Shown here one piece after another: positions 26,540-34,914 of a DNA stretch of 64,000 nucleotides. The stretch comes from Spirochaetales bacterium. GTDB taxonomy: Bacteria > Spirochaetota > Spirochaetia > Sphaerochaetales > Sphaerochaetaceae. Position 1 is the stretch's first letter; the number at the start of each line of letters is the position of its first letter. The stretch is taken from assembly GCA_028722305.1 (NCBI GenBank), contig JAQYHB010000050.1:1-64000 (forward strand), in the 5' to 3' direction. The notes beneath the pieces are model-generated. The model was not told where the DNA came from and did no database searches. It worked only from the letters and a program-made list of their open reading frames with translations. The position numbers and the translations under genes are program-made.

Positions 26540-26724
26540 CTAAAAGCTGTAGTGCCGCCCGAAAGACCGCTCTTGAACCTGTTCGTTCAAGTGGGGTATC
26601 TGTTCAGCCGTCTGTTCTGATCTTTTTCAGCCTCGCGGCCAAGATCACTGCTGGACGGCTATGCCGTACCCCTTATTGTGTGAAATGCGCCAAGAGACTA
26701 TTGCTTGAGGCGACACCACAGGAT
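26540..26724 (-). ncRNA. ssrS: 6S RNA (RNA polymerase regulator)
   Basis: On the minus strand the sequence folds as a 6S RNA. The terminal stem pairs 26709-26719 with 26549-26559 over 11 bp. An inner CTCTTG/CAAGAG stem follows, then an open central bubble containing CTTGAACGAACAGGTTCAAG, which closely matches the corresponding conserved segment of E. coli 6S RNA. A long interrupted apical stem follows (GGGGTA/TACCCC, GCCGTC/GACGGC, TGATCTT/AAGATCA, GCC-GCGA-GGC). Length near 185 nt is standard. A -10-like TAGGAT (26731-26736) lies just upstream. 6S RNA mimics an open promoter and holds sigma70 polymerase in stationary phase. A short hairpin near 26520-26533 may end the transcript or let it run into the TPR gene. 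Confidence 0.87.
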
Positions 26725-26767
26725 GCTTTTATCCTACTAAAGAATCTCCGTTTCGAAAAGGGGAGCC

Positions 26768-26797
26768 AAAAGAAAACCCGCCGCCAGAGGCGACGGG
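26768..26797 (-). terminator. Intrinsic terminator of the infC-rpmI-rplT-coiled-coil operon
   Basis: On the minus strand CCCGTCGCC pairs with GGCGGCGGG (arms 26789-26797 and 26777-26785, one G:U pair), followed by TTTTCTTTT. It sits 23 bases past the coiled-coil gene. Confidence 0.88.
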
Positions 26798-26819
26798 CAC
26801 ACAATCAGGATTGACAGGT

Positions 26820-27428
26820 TTACAGGTTCTCGTCGGAGGGAAGGGGATTGTCGATCGGCATATCTGCCAGGTCGTCATCAGCCTTCGGCTCAGCGGGGAC
26901 AGCCGGGGTGCCATCAAGCAGGCTGTCGTCCACCACTTCGTTGTTCGCGAGGGCTCCACCATTGGTGAATTCCTCGGCGGCGGCGAGATCGCTCTCGGTG
27001 CCAATCTCGATGGGGGTATCGTCCAGTCCCTCGATGGAGTTGAGGTTCGCCATAGCGGCGTTGATGGATTCCTCGATGAGCTTGTTGCTCGTCTGGAATT
27101 TCTCCACGTAATCCTCAAGTTCCTCGTTGTGGGTGTTCACCAAGTTGTAGTTGGCCTGTAGCTCGTCGAATTTCTTCTGCAGGTCTGCCAGCTGGGCTAC
27201 CAGACCTTCGAGCTTGCCTTCAGCCTCTGTCAGCGACTCATTCAGCGTGACGTTCTTTGCCTCGGACTCCGCCAGTTTCCTTTCTGTTTCGGGATCCGCG
27301 ACCGGACGGCTTTCTGCCTCCTGAAGCTGTTGGGCCAAAGCGGCCTTCTCTTTGCGTAGGATGTTGATCAGGCATGCCGCCTTCTGCGTCCTCTGCTCAA
27401 GCAACTTTACGGTGTCGACCACACTCAT
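26820..27428 (-). CDS. Coiled-coil protein of unknown function
   Basis: 202 residues. Residues 1-125 are a near-continuous heptad pattern (KLLEQRTQKAACLINILRKE, LQEAESRP, LTEAEGKLEGLVAQLADLQ). The last 75 residues are acidic and proline/alanine-rich, probably disordered. There is no signal or membrane segment. It is the last gene of the translation operon, 19 bases after rplT. Position and form recall division-associated coiled-coil proteins of spirochaetes, but no motif proves a role. Confidence 0.7.
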   Translation of the reverse strand: MSVVDTVKLLEQRTQKAACLINILRKEKAALAQQLQEAESRPVADPETERKLAESEAKNVTLNESLTEAEGKLEGLVAQLADLQKKFDELQANYNLVNTHNEELEDYVEKFQTSNKLIEESINAAMANLNSIEGLDDTPIEIGTESDLAAAEEFTNGGALANNEVVDDSLLDGTPAVPAEPKADDDLADMPIDNPLPSDENL

Positions 27429-27447
27429 GCTGCAACCTTCCTTCGTC

Positions 27448-27801
27448 TTAGTTCAGGGCAGCCTTCGCCTGCTCGACAAGAGCGGTGAAAGCCTGCTTGT
27501 CCTCGATCGCCATGTTGGAGATGGCCTTTCTGTTCAGCGTGATTCCGGCCTTGTTCAGACCGTTGATGAACTGAGAATAGGTCAAACCCTCTGCGCGGGC
27601 GGCTGCGTTGATTCTCGCGATCCAGAGTTTGCGGAAATCCCGCTTCTTCTCCTTGCGACCACGGTACGCATACTTTCCGGCCTTGGCGACGGCATCTTTC
27701 GCGATGCGGTAGTTGGTGCTTCTGCGGCCCCAGTAACCTTTGGCCAGCTCCAGAACTTTCTTACGTCTATCCTTGTGTTTGGTTCCGTCAACAGCTCTCA
27801 T
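27448..27801 (-). CDS. rplT: 50S ribosomal protein L20
   Basis: 117 residues. [58 protein letters not shown] and [20 protein letters not shown] are the L20 signature blocks at normal length. L20 binds 23S rRNA early in 50S assembly, and in some bacteria represses its own operon. Confidence 0.98.
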   Translation of the reverse strand: MRAVDGTKHKDRRKKVLELAKGYWGRRSTNYRIAKDAVAKAGKYAYRGRKEKKRDFRKLWIARINAAARAEGLTYSQFINGLNKAGITLNRKAISNMAIEDKQAFTALVEQAKAALN

Positions 27802-27812
27802 GTTTCCACCTC

Positions 27813-28016
27813 TCAGTTAGCATACGGGATCATGACCTTGATGGTCTTCTCCGTCGTTTTGCTGGTAATGAAGCCAGCCTTGCGAAGATCGCTCTTCCGT
27901 TTGCTGCTTTTCTTGGTGAGAATATGGCGAAGACCCGACTTCTTGAAGCGAATCTTGCCAGTCCCGGTCACATGGAACCGCTTGGCGGCTGCCTTTCTTG
28001 TTTTCATCTTAGGCAT
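27813..28016 (-). CDS. rpmI: 50S ribosomal protein L35
   Basis: 67 residues from the ATG at 28016. [40 protein letters not shown] and KRKSDLRKA are typical of L35. The upstream 12-codon extension is not needed, because family members start MPKMKT. It lies 11 bases before rplT. Confidence 0.98.
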   Translation of the reverse strand: MPKMKTRKAAAKRFHVTGTGKIRFKKSGLRHILTKKSSKRKSDLRKAGFITSKTTEKTIKVMIPYAN

Positions 28017-28065
28017 TTTTACCTTCCTTCCGCGCTGCAGGGAACAAGACACCCCTGCGAGCTGC

Positions 28066-28686
28066 TTATTTATTCGGCTTTTCAGCCGTAGCTTCCGTTA
28101 CCGCGGGAGCGCCCTCGCTCTTCTTGGGAGCCTGCTTTGGAGCACTCGCTGGTTTCCCGCCTTTGCTGGAGCGCGGACTGATGAGGATGCTCATCATCCT
28201 GCCTTCCATGACTGGCGGCCGGTCAAGATTGTACTCTACTTTATTCTGCGTAAGCGTTTCAAGTATCTTCTGCAACGCCTGCTCGCCAAGTTCCGGATGG
28301 GCCATCTCCCTGCCATGGAAGCGGATGCTGATCTTTACCTTGTTGCCGTCCTCGATGAACTCCCCGATGAACTTGCTCTTGGTATCGATGTCATGCTTCT
28401 CGATTTTCGGCTGCATGCGGATTTCCTTCAGCTTCGTGACGGTCTGGTTCTTCTTCGCGTCCCTGAGTCTCTTTTCCTGCTCATAGCGGTACTTGCCGAA
28501 ATTGAGGATCCTGCAAACCGGCGGGTTTGCCATGGGGGATACTTCCACCAGGTCCAATCCTTCGTCATCAGCCATGCGGATGGCATCGAAGGTGGACATG
28601 ACTCCCCTCTGGGAGCCATCCGAATCAATCACGAACACTTCTTTCGCGCGGATCTGCCTGTTGATCCGCAAATCTTTTGTAGCCAA
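28066..28686 (-). CDS. infC: Translation initiation factor IF-3
   Basis: 206 residues. The N-terminal domain has [20 protein letters not shown] and the [20 protein letters not shown] linker region. The C-terminal domain has [17 protein letters not shown] and [14 protein letters not shown]-3 checks the start codon and keeps 30S subunits free. The start is TTG with GGAGA upstream. IF-3 rejects non-ATG starts, so a rare codon allows autoregulation, as with AUU in E. coli infC. The tail after 180 is extended and low in complexity ([13 protein letters not shown]). Confidence 0.96.
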   Translation of the reverse strand: MATKDLRINRQIRAKEVFVIDSDGSQRGVMSTFDAIRMADDEGLDLVEVSPMANPPVCRILNFGKYRYEQEKRLRDAKKNQTVTKLKEIRMQPKIEKHDIDTKSKFIGEFIEDGNKVKISIRFHGREMAHPELGEQALQKILETLTQNKVEYNLDRPPVMEGRMMSILISPRSSKGGKPASAPKQAPKKSEGAPAVTEATAEKPNK

Positions 28687-28762
28687 TCGGTCTCCTTGTG
28701 TTTTTTACGGGAAAAGCACTTCTCTTTCGCTAGCGTTTCCTGCAGAACAAACTGCAAGGGCA

Positions 28763-28791
28763 AATATACCATAAGCACCACCTCATGTCAA
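28763..28791 (-). promoter_or_regulatory. Strong sigma70-type promoter of infC-rpmI-rplT
   Basis: On the minus strand TTGACA (28786-28791) and TATATT (28763-28768) are 17 bp apart. The leader of about 70 nt to infC contains a GCAG-tttgtt-CTGC hairpin. Confidence 0.85.
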
Positions 28792-28845
28792 AAGAATGCG
28801 ATGCGGGATAAGAAGAAAGGAATATAGGCAGGCTGGGACGCGATG

Positions 28846-28898
28846 GGGGAATGGCACTCGGACGGCTCGACTTCGGGCCAGGCTGGCAATGCCATCCC
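28846..28898. other. Structured hairpin in the gap between infC and the LysR gene
   Basis: In the 28800-29053 gap without genes, GGGGAATGGCA (28846-28856) pairs with TGCCATCCC (28890-28898), with one bulged A. Inside is a second stem GGCTCG/CGGGCC (28864-28869, 28874-28879). No protein frame is convincing. It could be a small RNA or a terminator without T-run. Confidence 0.35.
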
Positions 28899-28930
28899 GG
28901 TCACACGAAAAAGGTGATGTCACGCATCAA

Positions 28931-28980
28931 CAACCACAAAAGAAAAGCCCTCGAGGGATAGACGCTCTTCAAGGGCTTTT
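28931..28980 (-). terminator. Intrinsic terminator of the LysR gene
   Basis: On the minus strand AAAAGCCCT (28972-28980) pairs with AGGGCTTTT (28943-28951) and runs into TTTTCTTTTG. It lies about 75 bases past the LysR stop. Confidence 0.75.
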
Positions 28981-29053
28981 ACAGTTGCTTGCTCAAGAAA
29001 CTCGGGACCAGGCCTGTCAACGGCAAGAACGTAGTCCTGAATCTGGACAGGAA

Positions 29054-29956
29054 TCAAGAAATACCCCGTTTGATTCGTTTCCATTGCCGTTTGCATTCCT
29101 CAATCAGGAAAGCTTCCTCCTCTGATTTCCATAGGTCACCACGTCTGACGATGAAAAAGGTACGGCGGATTGTAAAGTCTGTAGGAATCGTACGGACTTT
29201 TCCGCTCCTGAGGCTCTCGGAGGCGAAGGTGTCCGATAGGATAGCGATGCCGAAGCCCTGTTCGGCGAAGGAGAGGGCATTATCGCCCGCAAGACATGTC
29301 CAGAGCGGTTTAAGGACGACGCTTTGTTCCAAAGAAAGTCGGTCCAGCGAAGCCCGGATTCCAGTTCCCTGTGCCGTGAGTATTAAGTTCTCCGATGCCA
29401 GGTCCGCTAAAGAGAGCACCTCCTGACCTTGGTGATGGAGTCGATAATCCTTTTTACATACGCACACGACTCCGTCGCTCCCCATCAGCTCGTGCTCCAA
29501 CCCCATCAGGTCGCAACCCATCTGCAGAATGCCGATGCTCGCCTTTCCTTCCTTGACCCAACGGGGCACATCGTTCGCTTTTGCCTCATAAATGACTAGC
29601 CGACAGTCGGGATACTTTTCCTGAAAGGCAAGCCGGACAGACGGCATGATTGGGCTGTCGATTCCCTTGTCACAGGAGATGATCAACTCGGCTTTGGGCG
29701 AGGCGTGGTGTAGAGCCGTCTCCAGGTCAGCGTACTTTTGCATCACCGTCAGGCATATTTCGTAGCACTGCCGGGCGACAGGAGTGGGGAAAATTTTCTT
29801 GTTATCCCTGAGAAACAGTGACTGGTCATATTGTTCCTCGATGGATTTGATTGACTTGCTGACTCCTGGCTGGGTCATACTCAGCCTGTTTGCCGCCTTG
29901 GTGATTGAGCGTTCCTCGTACACCGCGATGAAGACTTGGATGTCATGGAGCGTCAT
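29054..29956 (-). CDS. LysR-family transcriptional regulator
   Basis: 300 residues. The N-terminal HTH is clear (VFIAVYEERSITKAANRLSM, TQPGVSKSIKSIEEQ), followed by the periplasmic-binding-fold effector domain (about 90-295). It is divergent from the rraA-tctBAC operon, the classic LysR arrangement, so it probably senses the transported carboxylate and activates that operon. A palindrome at 30002-30028 and a perfect GAGTATACTC at 29973-29982 in the shared intergenic region are candidate binding sites. Confidence 0.92.
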   Translation of the reverse strand: MTLHDIQVFIAVYEERSITKAANRLSMTQPGVSKSIKSIEEQYDQSLFLRDNKKIFPTPVARQCYEICLTVMQKYADLETALHHASPKAELIISCDKGIDSPIMPSVRLAFQEKYPDCRLVIYEAKANDVPRWVKEGKASIGILQMGCDLMGLEHELMGSDGVVCVCKKDYRLHHQGQEVLSLADLASENLILTAQGTGIRASLDRLSLEQSVVLKPLWTCLAGDNALSFAEQGFGIAILSDTFASESLRSGKVRTIPTDFTIRRTFFIVRRGDLWKSEEEAFLIEECKRQWKRIKRGIS

Positions 29957-29972
29957 ACATTCCCCCCTATGA

Positions 29973-30028
29973 GAGTATACTCAACTTCTAGTTATGCTTG
30001 ACATGAAAAAATATAATTTTTATTCATG
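29973..30028 (+). promoter_or_regulatory. Divergent control region: promoter and LysR-type operator candidates
   Basis: TTGACA (29998-30003) and TATTCA (30021-30026) are 17 bp apart, pointing to rraA. The palindrome CATGAA-N15-TTCATG (30002-30028) overlaps the promoter and fits the T-N11-A style of LysR sites. A perfect 10-bp palindrome GAGTATACTC (29973-29982) lies closer to the LysR start. Confidence 0.55.
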
Positions 30029-30078
30029 AAAAATCAATGCAAATAATGAAGAAGAAATCGCAAAGAGGAGTCAACGTC

Positions 30079-30759
30079 ATGTACGACATTATCAAGCATT
30101 ATCCCAAAGTACCTATGGATCTGGTGGAGAAATTCTCCAAGATCAGCGAGAGCGCATCGATCAACGAGGTGATGAGTACCAACCACGCGATGCACAACGA
30201 TATCCGCCCGGTCTGGCCTGGCATGCGTTGCTGCGGTGTGGCCCTGACCGTTTGCTCTCGCCCCGGCGACAATTTGATGCTCCATAAGGCAATCTCCATG
30301 GGGCAGCCCGGCGATGTAATCGTTTTGGACTGCGGAGAGTATGATGAATGCGGGGGCATGTTTGGCGGATGCATGAGCAATGCCTGCCAGACCCGCGGTA
30401 TCCGCGGTCTGATTACCAACGGTTGCGTTAGGGACACGATGGAGCAGAAAAAGATCGGCTTTCCTGTCTTCTCCAAAGGAATCAGCGTCAGGCGAAGTAC
30501 CAAACACGAGCCAGGCACCATCAACCACCCGGTAATCGTCGGTGGTATTCCGGTCAACCCGGGCGACCTCATCTTTGCTGACAATGATGCGATTGTCGTC
30601 GTCCCTCGCGAGGAGGCTGAGGATGTCTATCAGAGAGCGCTTGCCCGCGAGGCCCATGAAGAGGCCAACATGAACAACATCAGGAGGGATGGAACGACGA
30701 CGTTCCAGACTTTCGCAAAAGAATTTGAAGCCCTGCACCTGTCCGAAGAGGCAGATTGA
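30079..30759 (+). CDS. RraA-family protein (HMG/CHA aldolase-like)
   Basis: 226 residues from the ATG at 30079 (AGAGGAG upstream). The earlier ATG at 30037 has no site. The motifs GDVIVLDCGEYDECGGMFGG, RGIRGLITNGCVRDT and VNPGDLIFADNDAIVVVP define the RraA/DlpA fold. The G-x-x-R-D glycine/arginine/aspartate residues that bind pyruvate enolate and metal in HMG/CHA aldolases are present (TNGCVRDT). It may cleave or decarboxylate a 4-hydroxy-4-carboxy-2-oxo acid imported by the downstream transporter. A role as RNase E inhibitor is less likely in this context. Confidence 0.8.
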   Translation: MYDIIKHYPKVPMDLVEKFSKISESASINEVMSTNHAMHNDIRPVWPGMRCCGVALTVCSRPGDNLMLHKAISMGQPGDVIVLDCGEYDECGGMFGGCMSNACQTRGIRGLITNGCVRDTMEQKKIGFPVFSKGISVRRSTKHEPGTINHPVIVGGIPVNPGDLIFADNDAIVVVPREEAEDVYQRALAREAHEEANMNNIRRDGTTTFQTFAKEFEALHLSEEAD

Positions 30760-30776
30760 AGAAAGGTGGGAAGGAT

Positions 30777-31229
30777 ATGCGCACCCAGGAATTCAAGATT
30801 GACATTGCAGTCGGAATCGTTTCCATCATAGTGGGAATCACCGCTTTCATCCTGGCCATCCCGTTTCCCGGGCGGGCGTCGCTGTTCCCCAAACTGGTAT
30901 CGGTGCTGTTTTGCATCCTCGGGGGTGGATTGGTCGCTGTCAGTCTCAGAAAGTTGGTCTCGGGAACGGAAAGCACGAAACCCGTACTCTCCTTGGAAAC
31001 CTTCAAGTGGCCCGCTTTAGTCTTCTTTTCCCTTGGTATCTACGTTCTGGTCATGCAGAATATCGGCTTCTATGTGACCACGCCAATCATGTTGGTCGTT
31101 TCCATGCGGATGATGGGAATCAAGAGTGCAAAGACGATTGTCTTCGCCACTGTGGCGATGATGCTGTTCGTCTTTTTGCTGTTCACCGTCGCATTAGGTA
31201 TTCCTCTTCCTGAGGGGATTCTGAGGTAA
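30777..31229 (+). CDS. tctB: Tripartite tricarboxylate transporter, small membrane subunit (TctB)
   Basis: 150 residues from the ATG at 30777 (GGTGGGAAGGA upstream). Four membrane segments are visible, with VGIVSIIVGITAFILAIPFP at the N-terminus and FPGRASLFPKLVSVLFCILG resembling the TctB domain start. TctB partners the large TctA permease in secondary uptake of carboxylates driven by ion gradients. It ends 4 bases before tctA. Confidence 0.85.
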   Translation: MRTQEFKIDIAVGIVSIIVGITAFILAIPFPGRASLFPKLVSVLFCILGGGLVAVSLRKLVSGTESTKPVLSLETFKWPALVFFSLGIYVLVMQNIGFYVTTPIMLVVSMRMMGIKSAKTIVFATVAMMLFVFLLFTVALGIPLPEGILR

Positions 31230-31233
31230 CACC

Positions 31234-32742
31234 ATGGGCATTTTGACTGATTTGTTGACCTTTGAAACATTGTTCGCATTGTGCCTCGGAACGTTCGGAG
31301 GTCTGATTGTCGGGGCGTTGCCCGGGCTGACTGCGACGATGGGAATGTCTCTGCTCATTCCCGTCACGTATGGAATGGAGCCGACTCCGGCCCTCGTCAT
31401 GATTTCCGCCGTCTACGTGAGCGCCGTGTACGGGGGAAGCTTTTCTGCAATCCTGATCCATACGCCGGGAACTCCTGCCTCGGCCGCCACCGCCATCGAT
31501 GGCTACGAGTTGACCAAGCAGGGCAAGGGATTGCAAGCCTGTGGCGTGTCGACCTTGGCGTCGATGTCCGGTGGTACCGTTTCCTCCCTGGCGCTTCTCT
31601 TGGTGGCTCCACAGCTCGTCAAGGTTTCCCTCTGGTTCAGTTCTCCCGAATACTTCCTCATTGCCATTTTCGGCCTGACGATTGTCGGTAGCCTGACTGG
31701 CGACAACATGCTCAAGGGGCTGATTGCCGCAGCGTTCGGCCTGTTGGTGGGAATGGTCGGCATGAACATCTTTCCCTATTCCCGTTATTCGTTCGGAAAT
31801 CTGAACCTGTACGGAGGAGTGGAGCTCGTTCCTGCGATGATTGGCCTGTTCTCCATTTCCCAGGTATTGGTCCAAGCGGAGCTCCTAGGCAAAAGCCGCG
31901 ACGAAGAAAAGGCAAGTCTGAAGAATCAGATAGAGCATGCCCAGGCTATGAGTGGCAATTTCTGGCCCACTTGGGGGCAGTTCAAGAGCTTGCTTCCCGT
32001 CATGATCCGGTCCTCCATTCTCGGGATTTTCGTCGGCATCCTTCCCGGGGCCGGTGGCGATATCGGATCCTGGGTCGGCTACAATGATGCGAAGAACCAG
32101 AGCAAGCACAAGGAGTTGTTCGGGCATGGAAGCTTCGAAGGCATCGCGGGCTCAGAGGCTGGCAACAACGCCGTTTGCGGTGGCGCTCTGATTCCTGCTT
32201 TGACCCTCGGCATCCCTGGCAGCGGAGCTGCCGCAGTGCTCCTCGGAGCGCTGACTGTGCAAGGTTTCGCACCTGGCCACGACCTGTTCACCGTGTATAA
32301 GGGAATGACATACTCGCTGATGGTCGGCTTCTTGATTGCCAATATCCTGATGGGAATCTTTGGCTGGCTGATTGCCAAGAAAGCAGTCAGGCTTGCGGCA
32401 CTTCCTCTCGGGCTGTTGCTTCCTCTAATTATGTTGCTCTCGGTAATCGGTTCGTTCGCGATCCGTAACAACATCTTCGACGTGTACGTCATGTTGTTCT
32501 TCGGGCTCGTCGGCTACGCCATGCGAAAGACCGGCATTCCTGCGGCACCGACTGTGCTGGCCTTGATCCTGGGGCCGATGGCGGAACGAAACCTGATGAC
32601 CTCGCTGCAGATGGCGAAGTCCGGAATTATCCAGTACTACCTGTCAAGACCTCTGTGCTGGGTATTCTTCATCCTGATTGTTCTCTCAGTAGTCTCGCCG
32701 ATGGTATCGGCTCACAAGAAACACCAACAGAAAGCGTCGTAA
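31234..32742 (+). CDS. tctA: Tripartite tricarboxylate transporter, large membrane subunit (TctA)
   Basis: 502 residues with about 11-12 membrane segments. The TctA signatures are plain: GTFGGLIVGALPGLTATMGM near residue 20, GGSFSAILIHTPGTPASAAT near 67, GILPGAGGDIGSWVGYNDAK near 270 and the repeat-like LGIPGSGAAAVLLGAL near 328. It imports a di- or tricarboxylate delivered by TctC. Confidence 0.93.
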   Translation: MGILTDLLTFETLFALCLGTFGGLIVGALPGLTATMGMSLLIPVTYGMEPTPALVMISAVYVSAVYGGSFSAILIHTPGTPASAATAIDGYELTKQGKGLQACGVSTLASMSGGTVSSLALLLVAPQLVKVSLWFSSPEYFLIAIFGLTIVGSLTGDNMLKGLIAAAFGLLVGMVGMNIFPYSRYSFGNLNLYGGVELVPAMIGLFSISQVLVQAELLGKSRDEEKASLKNQIEHAQAMSGNFWPTWGQFKSLLPVMIRSSILGIFVGILPGAGGDIGSWVGYNDAKNQSKHKELFGHGSFEGIAGSEAGNNAVCGGALIPALTLGIPGSGAAAVLLGALTVQGFAPGHDLFTVYKGMTYSLMVGFLIANILMGIFGWLIAKKAVRLAALPLGLLLPLIMLLSVIGSFAIRNNIFDVYVMLFFGLVGYAMRKTGIPAAPTVLALILGPMAERNLMTSLQMAKSGIIQYYLSRPLCWVFFILIVLSVVSPMVSAHKKHQQKAS

Positions 32743-32757
32743 AAAGGAGGACGTTAT

Positions 32758-33732
32758 ATGATCAAGAAACTTGCGATTGCATGTCTGGCTATGGCTCTTT
32801 CGGCCCCCCTGTTCGCTCAGGGCGGTCAGGAGACTTCCGCTTCGTCCGCAACCGGCTACCCAGTGAAGAAGGTCACCTTCATTTGCCCTAGCGCCGCGGG
32901 AGGTGCCATGGACAGCAACACCCGCCTTCTTGCTCCGTATCTCGAGAAATACCTCGGGGTGAAAGTCGATGTCGTGAACATGGGCGGGAGCGCCTGTTGG
33001 GTCGGATGGAAGTACATGTACGAGCAGAAGAAGGATGGCTCCTATATATCCTTCGCCAACTTCCCCAACATGATTACTGGCTATCTTGATCCGCAGGCCA
33101 ACCTGGGCATGGACCGCACCAGCTTCGAGTTCCTTGCCATGCTTACTTCGGATGACAACGTGGTCATGGCCAAACCAGGAGAGACGCGCTTTACCAATGG
33201 AAAGGAGTTCCTTGACTATGCGAGGAACAACGTGGTCACGCTTGGTGACGCAGGCGCCCGTACCGACGACGCTGTCGCTGTCGCGCTTTTGGAGAAGGAA
33301 CTCGGGTTTACCTTCCAGCACGTGCATTTCCAGAACAGTGCCGAGGGTTTCGCAGCTCTGCTTGGCGGTCATGTCGATGCGCTGGTGGGAAACGTCAGCG
33401 AGGCTGTCAACAAGGGTGGTGACGTGCTTTCCCTGCTTACCCTGACCAAGGAGAGGAGTTCCTACATGCCTGATGTTCAGTGCACCTATGAGCTCGGTGT
33501 CAAGGTCGACAACTCCTCGTCCAGAGGTGTCGTCGCAGCGAAAGGCTTGGACGCCACGGCAAAGAAATATCTTCTCGATGCTCTCCAAAAGGCGATGGAA
33601 GATCCTGAGCTTCTGGAGAACGCCCAGAAACAGGGTGTCGCCATCACTCCCGTCTATGGCGACGACTTTTCCAATTGGGCGGAGATCCAGGAGACGAACA
33701 TAAAAGGCATCTACAACATGCTGGACAACTAA
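32758..33732 (+). CDS. tctC: Tripartite tricarboxylate transporter substrate-binding protein (TctC/Bug family)
   Basis: 324 residues. Signal peptide MIKKLAIACLAMALSAPLFA, cleaved before QGGQE. YPVKKVTFICPSAAGGAMDS matches the family opening (YPxxPIxxIVPxxxGGxxD). The mature protein binds the carboxylate in the periplasm and presents it to TctAB. AAGGAGG lies before the ATG. Here the binding protein is the last gene of the operon; in the original tctCBA operon it is first. Confidence 0.9.
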   Translation: MIKKLAIACLAMALSAPLFAQGGQETSASSATGYPVKKVTFICPSAAGGAMDSNTRLLAPYLEKYLGVKVDVVNMGGSACWVGWKYMYEQKKDGSYISFANFPNMITGYLDPQANLGMDRTSFEFLAMLTSDDNVVMAKPGETRFTNGKEFLDYARNNVVTLGDAGARTDDAVAVALLEKELGFTFQHVHFQNSAEGFAALLGGHVDALVGNVSEAVNKGGDVLSLLTLTKERSSYMPDVQCTYELGVKVDNSSSRGVVAAKGLDATAKKYLLDALQKAMEDPELLENAQKQGVAITPVYGDDFSNWAEIQETNIKGIYNMLDN

Positions 33733-33758
33733 AAGCAGAGAAGGAAAAGATACAAAAC

Positions 33759-33789
33759 AAGGAGGAGAGAAAATGCGTCTCTCCTCCTT
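33759..33789. terminator. Convergent terminator between tctC and fba
   Basis: 12-bp perfect arms AAGGAGGAGAGA (33759-33770) and TCTCTCCTCCTT (33778-33789). The minus-strand side continues TTGTTTTGT, so it terminates the aldolase gene and probably tctC too. The stem sequence contains ribosome-site-like AGGAGG, which is coincidental here. Confidence 0.75.
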
Positions 33790-33813
33790 GCCGTATGTCG
33801 GATCAGTCAAGTA

Positions 33814-34806
33814 TCACGCCTTGCCGGCAGACCCAAGCACATCGATGTTCTTGTGGATGTACATCTTCTTCAACTCGTCACGGGCCGGTCCGAGATACTT
33901 GCGCGGGTCGAACACTTCCGGATGGTCATGCAGGACCTTGCGGACGATGGCGGTCATGGCAAGCCTGCCGTCGCTGTCGATGTTGATCTTGCAGACGTTG
34001 TAGGTGGCGGCTTCCCTCAGCTGGCTTTCGGGGATGCCGACAGAGTCCTTCAGCTTGCCACCATACTCGTTGATCATCTTCACATACTCCTGCGGGACGG
34101 AAGAGGAACCATGGAGGACAATCGGGAACTCCGGCAGCTTGGCCTGGATTTCCTGAAGGATGTCGAAGCGAAGCGGGGGCGGAATCAGGATACCGTCGGC
34201 GTTGCGCTTGCACTGCTCGGGTTTGAACTTGTTGGCGCCATGACTGGTGCCGATGGAGATGGCCAGGGAGTCGACGCCGGTGCGGCTGACGAATTCGATG
34301 ACGTCGGCCGGGTTGGTGTAGTGGCTCTGCGCGGCGGAAACCTCGTCCTCGATGCCGGCGAGCACGCCGAGCTCGCCTTCGACGGTGACATCAAACTGAT
34401 GGGCGTAGTCGACGACCTTCTTGGTCAGGGCGATGTTCTGCTCGAAGGGAAGGGACGAGCCGTCGATCATGACGGAGGAGAATCCGTTGTCGATGCATTC
34501 CTTTGCGACTTCGAAGCTTGGGCCGTGGTCCAAGTGGAGGACGATGGGAATCGGATAGCCAAGTTCCTTGGCATAGTCGACGGCGCCGCGAGCCATATTG
34601 CGGAGCAGGTTGATGTTCGCGTAATCGCGGGCACCTTTGGAAACCTGCAGGATGACCGGGCTCTTGGTCTCGACACAGGCCTGAATGATTGCCTGCATCT
34701 GCTCCATGTTGTTGAAGTTGTAGGCAGGAACCGCATAGCCACCATGGATGGCTTTCTTGAACATCTCTCTGGTATTCACCAGACCGAGTTCCTTGTATGA
34801 AGTCAT
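33814..34806 (-). CDS. fba: Class II fructose-bisphosphate aldolase
   Basis: 330 residues from the ATG at 34806 (AAGGAGCG upstream); the longer frame has no ribosome site. VPAYNFNNMEQMQAIIQAC, VLHLDHGPSFE (metal and catalytic residues), GTSHGANKF and IVLHGSSSVP are class II aldolase signatures. It cleaves fructose-1,6-bisphosphate to dihydroxyacetone phosphate and glyceraldehyde-3-phosphate in glycolysis. Zn ligands lie in LDHG, the VEGELG region and HG. It is a single-gene unit divergent from the secreted protein gene. Confidence 0.95.
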   Translation of the reverse strand: MTSYKELGLVNTREMFKKAIHGGYAVPAYNFNNMEQMQAIIQACVETKSPVILQVSKGARDYANINLLRNMARGAVDYAKELGYPIPIVLHLDHGPSFEVAKECIDNGFSSVMIDGSSLPFEQNIALTKKVVDYAHQFDVTVEGELGVLAGIEDEVSAAQSHYTNPADVIEFVSRTGVDSLAISIGTSHGANKFKPEQCKRNADGILIPPPLRFDILQEIQAKLPEFPIVLHGSSSVPQEYVKMINEYGGKLKDSVGIPESQLREAATYNVCKINIDSDGRLAMTAIVRKVLHDHPEVFDPRKYLGPARDELKKMYIHKNIDVLGSAGKA

Positions 34807-34914
34807 AGACGCTCCTTTATACCCGATAACGGTATATCTCTCTTGTTTCCCAAATCTACTTCTTTCTGAAAGCATGGTCAACCAAAGCTTTCCTATGGTA
34901 CAGTATCCCCATCT

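Noticed and set aside
30079-30759. Regulator of RNase E activity A
   Set aside because: Operon context with carboxylate transporter and the G-x-x-R-D aldolase residues fit the enzyme branch of the family better.
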